DNA from: Limisphaera sp049537155
GTDB taxonomy: Bacteria > Verrucomicrobiota > Verrucomicrobiia > Limisphaerales > Limisphaeraceae
Direction: 5' to 3'
Length of the DNA: 64,000 nt
Assembly (NCBI RefSeq): GCF_049537155.1
Contig: NZ_JBMVQZ010000012.1
Span: forward strand, 62,001 to 126,000
Made by a program: the position numbers and the translations under genes. Of the stretch, positions 45,623-54,319 are shown in pieces; the stretch's first letter is position 1, and each line of letters opens with the position of its first letter. The notes beneath the pieces were generated by a model, which was given only the letters and a program-made list of their open reading frames with translations, was not told the DNA's origin and did no database searches.

Positions 45623-48319
45623 ATGAACAACCAAAGCTCCCACCTCCTCCTTGGGGCTTCGCGTGTCCTGTGTGCGGCGGGGATTGCCATGGCGCTGGGT
45701 AGCGCCACCGCCCAGGAACCGGAAGCACCGGAAACCATGAAGCCGGTGATCATCACCGGTTCTTACATCCCCACCGTGGATGTCAACGCCAGCCCGTCGC
45801 CGGTGAAAGTGCTGACGGCGGCGGAGATTGAGAAGATCGGTGTGGCCACGGTGAGCGACGTTTTGCAACGGATGCCCCAGAACAACGCCGGTCAGTTCAA
45901 CGAGAGCTTCCTGGGCGGCAACTCCTTTTCCAAAGGTTCTTCCTCGGTCTCTCTGCGCGGTCTGGGTCCCAACGCCACGCTGGTCCTGCTGAACGGGCGT
46001 CGCCTGGCCAGCTACGGCTTCGCGCAGAACATCACCGACCAGTTCGTGGACCTCAACAGCATCCCGCTGGCGGCGGTGGAACGAATCGAGATTCTGAAGG
46101 ACGGCGCCTCGGCGTTGTACGGTTCCGACGCCATCGCCGGCGTGGTCAACATCATCCTGAAGAAAGAATTCACCGGCACCGAGGTCACCGCCCGCATCGG
46201 GAATGTGACACGCGGCGATGACATGCTGGAGCAGTCGTACAGCGCGGCCTGGGGCGTCCTGACCGAGAAGGGCAGCGCACTGGTGATCGCCGACTGGTTC
46301 AGCCGCAATGCTCTGTTCTACCGCGATCGTGACTTCGCCAAATCGGCCAACCAGAGTCCCCGCGGGGGCGTGGATTTGCGGAGCTCCTCCGGCAACCCCG
46401 GCACGATCATCCTGACCAGCCCGTGGACGGCGCCGGACGGTACGGTCTATGGCACGGGCCGCTATCGCGTACCGGCCAACCCGGCCGTGCCCGGCCGGCC
46501 CACCGCGTTGGAGATCGTGGCCAACCCGGGCCTGAACCGGTACGATTTCAATCCTTGGATCTCGGCCTTCCCGGACACGACCCGGTACGGCGCATTCGCC
46601 GCCGTGGATTACCAGGTGCTGGAAAAGGTCAAACTCTTCCTGGAAGCCTCCGTCCGGCGGGTCAATTATGAGGTGAGCGCGGCGCCCACGCCCGTGTTCG
46701 GCGATCTGGACGGGTTCACCGTGCCGGCCAGCAACCCGTACAACCCGTTCGGACAGGACGTGACCTTCCGGTACCGCATCACGGAGGCCGGCCCGCGCAT
46801 CGACGAAGGTGAGACCACGGCCATCCGCTTGCTGCCGGGGATCAGGTTCGAGCTTGGCGGAGATTGGACCGCCGAAGCCGCGTTCCTGTGGAGTGAGAGC
46901 CGCACGCTGGAGATCGGCAAGAACTTCATCTCCGCACAAGCCCTGCAGGATGCCCTGAATTCGACCGACCCGGCCACCGCACTGAACGTGTTTGGCGCGG
47001 GCCAAGGCATCAATTCCCCGGACGTCATCAACAGTCTGAAAGTCCGCACCTTCCGGTCGGGCGACTCGGTGCTCTGGAGCCCGGACATCCGCGCCAGCGG
47101 CACCCTGCCGATCGACTGGGGCGCCGGCCGCGTGGGGCTGGCCGTCGGCGGCGAGTACCGGTACGAGGACGTGAAAGACCTTTCGGATCCGTTTTCCGAG
47201 GGCGGACACATCGTCAGCTCGGGCGGCACCTCCGGCGCAGGCAGCCGGGATGCGTGGGCCGCGTACATCGAGGCCCGGATCCCCTTGCTGGGACAGGACC
47301 TCTCGTTCCCCGGCGTGAAGGAGTTGGAGGTTCAGGCGGCCGGGCGGTTCGAGCAATACTCGGATTTCGGTGACACGGCCAATCCCAAGGTGGGCGTGCG
47401 GTGGAAACCGCTGGATCAGGTGGTCCTGCGCGGCACTTACGCCGAGAGTTTCCGGGCCCCCTCCTTGGTGGAGTTGTTCCAGGGCAGGTCCACCTCGTTC
47501 GACTTCCTCAGCGACCCCGCGCGGGGTGAGAACAACCTGCAGTACCGGGTCGAACGCGGTGGCAATCCGAACCTGGATGCGGAAGAGGCCAAGTCTTGGA
47601 CGGCCGGCATCGCATTCGAACCCATCAAGCACCTGACGCTGTCGGTGGATTGGTTCCACATCAAACAGACCGGCAAAATCGAGGACCTCGATCCGCAGGA
47701 TATCCTCGACAACGAGGCACTCTTCCCGGGCCGGGTGATCCGGAACCCGCCCACCGCGCAGGACATTGCCCAGGGCATCCCGGGCACCATCGTCAAGATC
47801 ATCAGCGGCTACGAAAACATCGCCGAACGGAAGGTCGAGGGCCTCGACTTCGGCATCCGGTACCTCTACCCCACCGAGTCGTGGGGCGAGTTCACGTTGG
47901 ATGCCAGCGCCTCGTGGCTGTACAAATTTGACGAGATCCCCAGCCCGGGCGATCCGACCATCCACTACGCGGGTTCCTACAGTGTGCCCGAGTGGCGGGG
48001 TTACGGCACTCTGAGCTGGGATTACAAGGGCTTCACCTTCAGCTTCACCGCCAACTACATCGGCGAGTACGATCAGGCCAACCAGATCGTTTACAAGTAC
48101 GTGGATGATCTCTGGACGTTCGACCTGCAGGCCGGTTACGCGTTCAAGGACACGAAGTACGACCTGCTGAACAACGTCCGACTGGTGGTGGGCGTGTTGA
48201 ACGTGACCGACGAGGATCCGCCCTTCTCGGATTCCAGCAACGACACGGCCGGCTACGACACTTCCATCCACGATCCCCGTGGCCGGTTCTGGTACGTCCA
48301 GGTGTCCAAGAAATTCTGA
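45623..48319 (+). CDS. TonB-dependent outer-membrane receptor
   Basis: An 898-residue outer-membrane transporter. A signal peptide ends near SATAQE, and a short region with MKPVIITGSYIP leads into the plug domain (VSDVLQRMPQNNAG, GLGPNATLVLLNGRRLASYG, LKDGASALYGSDAIAGVVNI). The plug is followed by a 22-strand-type barrel with many aromatic-ended strands. The protein closes with GRFWYVQVSKKF, whose terminal phenylalanine is the usual outer-membrane insertion signal. The plug type resembles receptors often used for siderophores, carbohydrates or peptides; the substrate is not predictable. No TonB-ExbBD genes lie nearby. A small orphan plug lipoprotein gene follows. Confidence 0.92.
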   Translation: MNNQSSHLLLGASRVLCAAGIAMALGSATAQEPEAPETMKPVIITGSYIPTVDVNASPSPVKVLTAAEIEKIGVATVSDVLQRMPQNNAGQFNESFLGGNSFSKGSSSVSLRGLGPNATLVLLNGRRLASYGFAQNITDQFVDLNSIPLAAVERIEILKDGASALYGSDAIAGVVNIILKKEFTGTEVTARIGNVTRGDDMLEQSYSAAWGVLTEKGSALVIADWFSRNALFYRDRDFAKSANQSPRGGVDLRSSSGNPGTIILTSPWTAPDGTVYGTGRYRVPANPAVPGRPTALEIVANPGLNRYDFNPWISAFPDTTRYGAFAAVDYQVLEKVKLFLEASVRRVNYEVSAAPTPVFGDLDGFTVPASNPYNPFGQDVTFRYRITEAGPRIDEGETTAIRLLPGIRFELGGDWTAEAAFLWSESRTLEIGKNFISAQALQDALNSTDPATALNVFGAGQGINSPDVINSLKVRTFRSGDSVLWSPDIRASGTLPIDWGAGRVGLAVGGEYRYEDVKDLSDPFSEGGHIVSSGGTSGAGSRDAWAAYIEARIPLLGQDLSFPGVKELEVQAAGRFEQYSDFGDTANPKVGVRWKPLDQVVLRGTYAESFRAPSLVELFQGRSTSFDFLSDPARGENNLQYRVERGGNPNLDAEEAKSWTAGIAFEPIKHLTLSVDWFHIKQTGKIEDLDPQDILDNEALFPGRVIRNPPTAQDIAQGIPGTIVKIISGYENIAERKVEGLDFGIRYLYPTESWGEFTLDASASWLYKFDEIPSPGDPTIHYAGSYSVPEWRGYGTLSWDYKGFTFSFTANYIGEYDQANQIVYKYVDDLWTFDLQAGYAFKDTKYDLLNNVRLVVGVLNVTDEDPPFSDSSNDTAGYDTSIHDPRGRFWYVQVSKKF

Positions 48320-48345
48320 TCGCACCTGACTCGGGTAAGTGCACG

Positions 48346-48370
48346 CGACCCCGCCCACCGGGCGGGGTCG
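48346..48370 (+). terminator. Intrinsic terminator after the TonB-dependent receptor
   Basis: A perfect 11-bp stem (CGACCCCGCCC / GGGCGGGGTCG) with a 3-base loop lies 26 bases beyond the receptor stop and is followed by TTGCGTTTCC. The stem is very stable; the T tract is short. Confidence 0.75.
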
Positions 48371-48515
48371 TTGCGTTTCCGGATCCGACCGTCCGAACCG
48401 AACCGAACAGTGCCCCGCCTCTCCCGGTGTCCTTCCCGATTCGGCGGGATCATCGCCACGCCCGGCCTTGGGGAAACCCGGTGCCTTTCGAACGCAGCCG
48501 TGCTATGTTGGGCAC

Positions 48516-48839
48516 ATGAAACGCGTGGAGGTCTGCTGCCGCGGCTCGCAGTGGAGTCGTGCCGCGGCCTTTCTCGCGCTCGGGCTGCTCGCCAGCGCGT
48601 GCGCAACGGGGCCTCAGGCTTCCCGCCGGGCCGAAACGTCAACCGCTCCCCCCACGGTCCGGAGCGAAGAAGAAAAGGAACGTATCATCACGGGCTCCCA
48701 CATCCCCCGGAAGGTCAAACGGATGGGTCAAACAGCCGACACGCCGTTCCCGATCCACATCCTGGACAGCCGCGACATCGAACTGAGCGGCGCTGCCACT
48801 GTGGCAGAGGCCCTGCGGCGTGTGCCGGCTGTCCGCTGA
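48516..48839 (+). CDS. Small lipoprotein consisting of a TonB-plug N-terminal fragment
   Basis: A 107-residue protein. A signal peptide with a lipobox-like end (LALGLLASACATG) is followed by a charged linker. The rest (about residues 55-107) matches only the first part of a TonB receptor plug: RIITGSHIPRKV, PFPIHILDSRDIELSG and TVAEALRRVPAVR. It lacks the rest of the plug and any barrel. The same elements occur in the receptor upstream (VIITGSYIP, PSPVKVLTAAEIEKIG), so the two are related. Downstream there is no continuing frame. It could be a decayed receptor, but the clean signal peptide and stop suggest a real short protein. ATG 48516 lacks an obvious strong ribosome site. Confidence 0.65.
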   Translation: MKRVEVCCRGSQWSRAAAFLALGLLASACATGPQASRRAETSTAPPTVRSEEEKERIITGSHIPRKVKRMGQTADTPFPIHILDSRDIELSGAATVAEALRRVPAVR

Positions 48840-50358
48840 GGATCCTGCGGAACGGATTCCGGTCGATTCGCTCCTGCAGCGGGCTCGCAAGTTTTTCTCC
48901 CCCGGCGCCCCGACATGTTTCCGGGAGCAGGGTGAAAGGCCCGCTCGTCCGCATCGCCGGACTCAGGGGCCAATGGGTCTCGAGCTGGGGAACCTTTCTC
49001 GAGACAGCCGGCAGGCCCTGCCGCAAGGGGTTCGAGTATCTCCGAGCCTCACGCTCACTGTCCGGGTCCTTTTGCTCACCCACACCCCCTCCGTAATCCC
49101 GATGCCGGCTGCCTTCAGGCGCACCGGCCGCAAAGTCGCGGCCGACGTCTTCCGGCTGATTGATTGCCGGGCGCGGCAGGAGGCATGTCCGCGCGGCGGT
49201 GCGGCCACAATGGCGGTGGCCATGGGTTTCTCTGCGGCCCGTGGTGAGGGGGCATTCGGATGGCCTTTGCGTTGCGGACATTCGCCCGGCGGTCACAGGG
49301 GCACCGGCAGTGTCGACTGCGTGAATCCCTTCGGGAAGTCGCGTTTTATCCGATCCGGGCAGTGGCGGTGGATGGGCCGCCCGAAGGCCGGCAGGGCCGG
49401 CGACCTCGATATCGAGGGACGTGTGCCATCACCGGCGGCAGTGGGAAGGGTTTCGGCAGGTCCTCATCGGCCGGTGCGACACAGGGATTGTCCGGTTTCC
49501 CAGTGTCGCAGAAAGTCCGGAAGCAGGTAGGAGCACAAGCTCCATGCCGGCGATGCACCAGACCGGGTGGCGCGACAGGGGAAACAAAGACTGCAAGCGG
49601 AGCATCAGGCGGGCCGCTTGCGAAGAGCAAAGGAGAAGGCCGCGCGAGGAACCAGCGGTTTCAGCCGGTCGTGGACCGCCGGGACGGCTCCTGTTTTTGA
49701 GGCCGTTGGCAGAGAAATGGCGCCGCCGACTGGAACCCTGCAAGACCGGGAACGTGGGCAGGTATGTCACACGAGCGGTGCCATGATGCTGACTGGTTCC
49801 AGACCCAGCCCCGGGACGACCTCGTGCGTGCGCCTTCGGTCCGCCCGCGGTTGCCAAACCAAGCGCCGCAAACCCGGCGCTTCGCGAGCCGCCGGCGGGC
49901 ACTCGATGGACCGGCGCCTCATGCGGCATGGGACGTGGAAGAGCGACCTTCCAGCCCTGCCGGGGCGCGAGGTCTCCGAAAGGCGATGTGCGTTCCGCAC
50001 GCCGCGGCGTCGGGCATGGCGGCACGCCGGAGCCGTCCGGTGCGGAAATGGGGGCTTCCGCTCCGTTGCTGCTGGAGCAGGGGAGGGCACTTTCTCACTT
50101 CCCGTCCGGAGACAGGCGCCCAAGCCGAAGGCGCGGGTCGGTGCTCCAATCCACATGCCAGGTTCTCCCACCTGTTTTCCTTCAGCAGGTTGCGCATCAC
50201 AGCTCCTGCCGGGCCACGCGGGAGGACGTTCGAAGATCGGTTCTGCTGGAGAGCCTGCCCCTGGGGTTGAGGCCTGCACGGGCCAAAACCGGGCGGCGTT
50301 TCCCGTGGCACAGGCACCGGTGAAGCTGGGGCCGTGCGCGTGCGCAAGCCACGGACCC
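48840..50358. other. About 1.5 kb apparently empty region
   Basis: No frame on either strand shows protein-like composition, a signal peptide or a known motif. All open frames here are Arg/Pro/Gly-rich and overlap each other in several phases. I looked for structured RNA (RNase P, tmRNA, 6S, riboswitch cores) and found only chance fragments such as GAAAGTCCGG at 49511-49520. It may be decayed sequence or hold an unrecognised RNA. Confidence 0.45.
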
Positions 50359-51342
50359 TTATTTTTCGGTGGTCACGTCACCGCCGATGACGCGCTCCAG
50401 GAGGCCGTGTTCGGTGCGGAGGAGTAGGGCCCCGGTCTCGTCCAGCGCTTCCGCCCGGCCGGTCAGCCTTCGCGAACCCAGCACCAGCGTCACTTCCCGG
50501 CCCAGGGTGCAGCAGTAACGGGCCCACTCGTCGGCCACTTCCCAGAACCGGCCGTCACAAACGCGCCGGTAGTCGGTGTCGAGCGCCTCCAGCAGGGAGG
50601 CCGCCAGGGCCGGCCGGTCCAGAGTTTGGCCGGACTCGATTCGCAGCGAGGTGGCCACGTCGCGAAGCTCGGCCGGGAAATCCTTTGGTTCCAGGTTCAC
50701 ATCCACGCCGATGCCCAACACCACGTGGTGCAACGTGTCCGGGTCGGCATTCATTTCGGTGAGGATTCCGGCGACCTTGCGGCCGCGGCAGGTGACGTCG
50801 TTGGGCCATTTGATTTCCAAGGGCAGGCCGGTGGTCTGTCGGAGCGAGCGGCAGACGGAGACGGCCGCGGTCACGGTCAGTTGCGTGGCTTCGGTTGTGC
50901 GCAGGGGTGGGCGAAGGAGGACGGAAAACCACAGACCTTTGCCGGGAGGGGAAATCCAGCTTCGGCCGAGGCGGCCGCGGCCGCGGGTTTGTTCCTCTGC
51001 AAACACCACCACGCCCTCCCGGGCGCCGTCCAAGGCCAGTTTTTCCGCCACGTCGTTGGTGGAGGCGGTTTGGGCGAGCACGCGAATGTCGCGTCCGATC
51101 CGCTGGACTCGGTGTGCGACGCGGGCGAGCAGGTCGTCGGCCAACAGGCGGTCGGGACAACGCACCAGGCGGTACCCGTGGTGCGGGCTGGCCTCGATTT
51201 CGAACCCCAGGGCGCGAAGTTCCTGAATCCTTGCCCAGACGGCGGCGCGGGTGATGCCGAGCCGCTCCGCCAGCTCGGCCCCCGAGACGCCGGCGGAACC
51301 GGCGGCATGCAGGGCTGCCAGGATGTGCGCGTCGGTGGTCAT
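50359..51342 (-). CDS. birA: Biotin--[acetyl-CoA-carboxylase] ligase with N-terminal HTH domain
   Basis: A 327-residue BirA. Residues 1-60 form a winged helix-turn-helix (GVSGAELAERLGITRAAVWARIQELRALG), so it may also repress biotin genes. The ligase core has TNDVAEKLA, the biotinyl-AMP loop TRGRGRLGRSW, KWPNDVTCRGRKVAGIL and GIGVDVN. A C-terminal SH3-like domain ends the protein. ATG 51342 overlaps the nadC stop by 4 bases. The open frame extends to 52206 but is antiphase nadC sequence there. Confidence 0.92.
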   Translation of the reverse strand: MTTDAHILAALHAAGSAGVSGAELAERLGITRAAVWARIQELRALGFEIEASPHHGYRLVRCPDRLLADDLLARVAHRVQRIGRDIRVLAQTASTNDVAEKLALDGAREGVVVFAEEQTRGRGRLGRSWISPPGKGLWFSVLLRPPLRTTEATQLTVTAAVSVCRSLRQTTGLPLEIKWPNDVTCRGRKVAGILTEMNADPDTLHHVVLGIGVDVNLEPKDFPAELRDVATSLRIESGQTLDRPALAASLLEALDTDYRRVCDGRFWEVADEWARYCCTLGREVTLVLGSRRLTGRAEALDETGALLLRTEHGLLERVIGGDVTTEK

Positions 51343-52196
51343 GGCTGGAGGAAATCGAGCCCGATGTCCACGGCGGGTGCCGAATGGGTCAGCGCGCCGA
51401 CGGATATGTCGTCCACGCCGGTTTCGGCCACGGCACGGACGTTGTCGAGGCGAATACCTCCACTGGCTTCCAGGCGCGCGCGGCCGGCGACGCGCCGCAC
51501 GGCCTCCCGGAGATCGGGAAGGCTGAAGTTGTCCAGCAGGATGCGATCGGCACCTGCGTCCAGAGCCTGCTGCACTTGTTGCAAGGTGTCGGCTTCGACC
51601 TCGACCTCCAGGTGGGGCCAGCGTTGCCGTGCCCGTGCCACGGCTGCGGCCACCGGGTTGGGTTCGGCGTCTTGCAGGACTTGGAGATGGTTGTCCTTGA
51701 TCAGGACCAGGTCGTCGAGGCCGAAGCGGTGGTTGTGTCCGCCGCCACAACGTACGGCGTACTTTTCGAGCTTCCGCCACCCGGGTGTGGTCTTGCGCGT
51801 GTCGAGGATCCGCGCGCCGGTGCCGGCCACCGCACGTACGAAGCGGGCCGTCAGCGTGGCAATGCCGGAAAGGCGCTGCACGAAGTTCAGTGCGACCCGT
51901 TCGGCCGACAGCAGGGCCCGGGCCGGCCCTTCGACCTCCAGGAGCACCGCGCCCGCCTGGAGACTCTCGCCATCCCGGGCGCGGGTTCGGATTCGAACCG
52001 AGCGACTCCGTTGCCGGAACGCTTCGATGGCCAGAGGCAACCCCGCCACGACCAGCGCTTGCCGCGCGCGCATGACGGCGCGCGCGCGCGCCCGGGCCGG
52101 GATCAGCGCCAGCGAGGTGGCATCGCCACGCCCGATGTCCTCGCGGAGGGCGTTGCGAACGAACCGGCGCACCTCCCGTGGATGAAGTCCATTCAC
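51339..52196 (-). CDS. nadC: Nicotinate-nucleotide pyrophosphorylase (quinolinate phosphoribosyltransferase)
   Basis: NadC turns quinolinate and PRPP into nicotinate mononucleotide in NAD synthesis. Signatures are NALREDIGRGDATS at the N-terminus and ALNFVQRLSGIATLTARFV. They continue with ILDTRKTTPGWRKLEKYAVRCGGGHNHR (split here), LIKDNHLQ, EVEADTLQQ and LLDNFSLPDLR with SGGIRLDNVR. Family length is about 285 residues, so I use GTG at 52194-52196. No ATG fits, and the frame is open to 52316. It overlaps birA by 4 bases, so the two are cotranslated. Confidence 0.9.
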   Translation of the reverse strand: MNGLHPREVRRFVRNALREDIGRGDATSLALIPARARARAVMRARQALVVAGLPLAIEAFRQRSRSVRIRTRARDGESLQAGAVLLEVEGPARALLSAERVALNFVQRLSGIATLTARFVRAVAGTGARILDTRKTTPGWRKLEKYAVRCGGGHNHRFGLDDLVLIKDNHLQVLQDAEPNPVAAAVARARQRWPHLEVEVEADTLQQVQQALDAGADRILLDNFSLPDLREAVRRVAGRARLEASGGIRLDNVRAVAETGVDDISVGALTHSAPAVDIGLDFLQP

Positions 52197-52415
52197 GGCG
52201 TTCCATCTTGGAACGGACTGTCCCGGATCACCAGCGCTGAATGGTGTGGCCGCTGCCGGGTAGGCGCCCCGCCCGCGTCCGGCGACCCCTCCGAATCGGG
52301 CGAGCAGCCAGACCAAGCTTTACAAGGGCGGATTCACTGGGTCTTGTTGGGGACGATGCAGATCTCCCCGTGCAGCGAGGTGCGCCGCCGGAGCGGACAG
52401 ATCCGGAATCGGAAG

Positions 52416-53888
52416 ATGCGTTGGACCAAGCGGTCGCCCACGGCAAACGCTCTCCGGTCCGGTATGCCCCCCGCCGACCCCGATTGTCCTGCAAGTCTGC
52501 TGCGCAGGCCGGTCGCGTTTGGGGTGGTGCTGGGTTTGGTGATCCAAGCCTTGTGGGCGGGTGAAGTTCGTGCCGGGTCTGGTGCGGGGGACTTTTCGGT
52601 GCCGGAGGTGGGGCCCGTGCCGGAGGATCTGCGGGCACGGCTGCAATTGGATCCCTTTTATCGCAAACACCTGGACGCGGGCGGCTTGCCGGTGCTTGGG
52701 TCCCGTCGGGTCAGCAACGCGGCACTGCGTGAGGCGGCCTGGATCCTGGGGCACATGCTGGCGGGCCGGCCGGAGTGGCTGGCCCGAATGGGGGAGCGCG
52801 GGGCGCGTGTGGTGGTGATGGCCCATGATGAATACACCACCGACGTGCCCGAGCACGCACGACTCCGGCCGAAGATCTATTGGGACCGGCGCGCACGCGG
52901 GTTGGGCGGGCGCACCACCAGTTGCGGAGAAGAGAATCTCCTGGGCTTCCCGGGTGACCCATACGCGGGGGAATGCATCCTGATTCACGAGTTCTCGCAC
53001 GCGCTGCACAACGTCGCGCTGCGCCGGGGAGAGCCGGGGTTTCAGGAGACCTTGGAACGCCTTTTTGAACAGGCCCGGCGCGAGGGACGATGGACCGGCA
53101 CTTATGCCGCCTCCAACCCGGAGGAGTACTGGGCCGAGGCGGTGCAAAGCTGGTTCGACTGCAACCGGGAAAACGACGCCAGTCATAACCACGTGAACAC
53201 CCGGGAGGAATTGCAGGCTTACGATCCCGGGCTGGCGCAATTGTGCGAGCGGGTGTTCGGCACGAACCCGTGGCGCTATCGGAGGCCGTGGCAACGGCCC
53301 GCTGCGGAGCGGGTTCACCTGGCGGGTTACGATCCGGCGCGTGCGCCGCGGTTTCATTGGCCCGACCCGCCGTTGGGAGAGCGTGCCGTGGTCCGGTTCG
53401 ACACGCCCTTGGGATCGTTCGAGGCCGAACTGTACGCGCGGCAGGCGCCGCAGGTGGTCCGGCATTTCCTGGGGTTGGTTCGCGACGGCTTCTATCGGGA
53501 GGGGTCGCTGCGTTGGATTCCGGCTGTGCCAGGCGGAGAGGCCGGGGCGTACATCGAGGGAGGAACCGATCCGGCACGGCTGGCGGAACAGCCTTCCTTG
53601 GATGACGGAGAGACTCCGGCCCGTTCCGGCCTGCGGCACCTCCGCGGCACGCTGACCTGGGTGCTCGGCGGCGCGGAGGACGGGCGCGGACGATTCCGGA
53701 TCTGCCGGGAAGACCGGCCCGACTGGGACAACGCCCGGCCGGAACAGCAGCCGGAGGGACCCGGCTTGGCGCCATTCGGTCGGGTGATTCGCGGGATGGA
53801 CCTGTTGGAGTCCTGGGCAAGGGAGGTGGATCGTGATCCGGCCGGTGGCAGTGCGCTGCGGCTGCAGGGCGTCTACCGGATGGAATGA
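52416..53888 (+). CDS. Secreted zinc-metallopeptidase-like domain fused to a cyclophilin-like domain
   Basis: A 490-residue exported protein with two domains. After a signal segment (about residues 30-53), the first domain contains LIHEFSHALHNV, a zinc-peptidase HExxH at residues 191-195. It also has NPEEYWAEAVQSWFDCN at about 234-250, whose glutamates could supply the third metal ligand, as in gluzincin-type peptidases. From about residue 322 the chain looks like a cyclophilin peptidyl-prolyl isomerase: AVVRFDTPLGSFEAELYARQAPQ, FLGLVRDGFYREGSLRW and near the end FGRVIRGMDLLESW. Such a fusion is unusual. The catalytic Arg of the cyclophilin F-H-R motif appears as LRW. ATG 52416 is used; ATG 52464 is an alternative. 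Confidence 0.75.
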   Translation: MRWTKRSPTANALRSGMPPADPDCPASLLRRPVAFGVVLGLVIQALWAGEVRAGSGAGDFSVPEVGPVPEDLRARLQLDPFYRKHLDAGGLPVLGSRRVSNAALREAAWILGHMLAGRPEWLARMGERGARVVVMAHDEYTTDVPEHARLRPKIYWDRRARGLGGRTTSCGEENLLGFPGDPYAGECILIHEFSHALHNVALRRGEPGFQETLERLFEQARREGRWTGTYAASNPEEYWAEAVQSWFDCNRENDASHNHVNTREELQAYDPGLAQLCERVFGTNPWRYRRPWQRPAAERVHLAGYDPARAPRFHWPDPPLGERAVVRFDTPLGSFEAELYARQAPQVVRHFLGLVRDGFYREGSLRWIPAVPGGEAGAYIEGGTDPARLAEQPSLDDGETPARSGLRHLRGTLTWVLGGAEDGRGRFRICREDRPDWDNARPEQQPEGPGLAPFGRVIRGMDLLESWAREVDRDPAGGSALRLQGVYRME

Positions 53889-53935
53889 TCTCTCACGGAA
53901 TTGCCGGGCGCAGCGGCGACGGCCCGCCTCGCGGC

Positions 53936-54319
53936 TCAGAGCGGCTGGCGCCCCGCGTAGCCCGCGTGCAGTTCATGCCAGTAGGCGATGTCCGGTTCGC
54001 CCTCCTCCCAGCAGAGAAAAACCTCGCGACCGTCACGCAGGGACGGGAAATCCACCAGGCCACGCTCCACATCGCGAACGATGATGCACCGCTGCTCGAG
54101 TTCGCGGTGGCGGTCGAAAAGCTCGAACCACTGCCGGATGTGGTCCTGCACGGCAGGGCCGCCGAGGTCGTAGCCGTCCGGGAAATGCCGTTGAAGGTTG
54201 CGGCGGTATCGGTTGAGCTTGTCGTGCAGTTCGCGCAGGGCGGGCAATTGCTCCCGGACCCAGGGCAGGAGGGCGCGCGCTTCCTCGAGAGTGTAATGGC
54301 GTGGGAACTGCAGCTTCAT
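53936..54319 (-). CDS. DUF2203 family protein
   Basis: A 127-residue protein of the DUF2203 family, found in many bacteria with unknown function. It starts with YTLEEARALLPWVREQLPALREL and ends with the hallmark LVDFPSLRDGREVFLCWEEGE followed by AYWHELHAGYAGRQPL (broken here). It starts within the last codons of a TPR lipoprotein gene (4-base overlap), so the two are cotranslated. Confidence 0.88.
   Translation of the reverse strand: MKLQFPRHYTLEEARALLPWVREQLPALRELHDKLNRYRRNLQRHFPDGYDLGGPAVQDHIRQWFELFDRHRELEQRCIIVRDVERGLVDFPSLRDGREVFLCWEEGEPDIAYWHELHAGYAGRQPL

Noticed and set aside
45242..48358. 1038-residue open frame on the minus strand
   Set aside because: It lies antisense to the TonB-dependent receptor, whose signal peptide, plug and barrel end are unmistakable. 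Long shadow frames are expected at this GC content.
49505..49800. Possible RNase P RNA (GAAAGTCCGG)
   Set aside because: Only this short match exists. The other conserved regions of RNase P RNA are not found at suitable distances.
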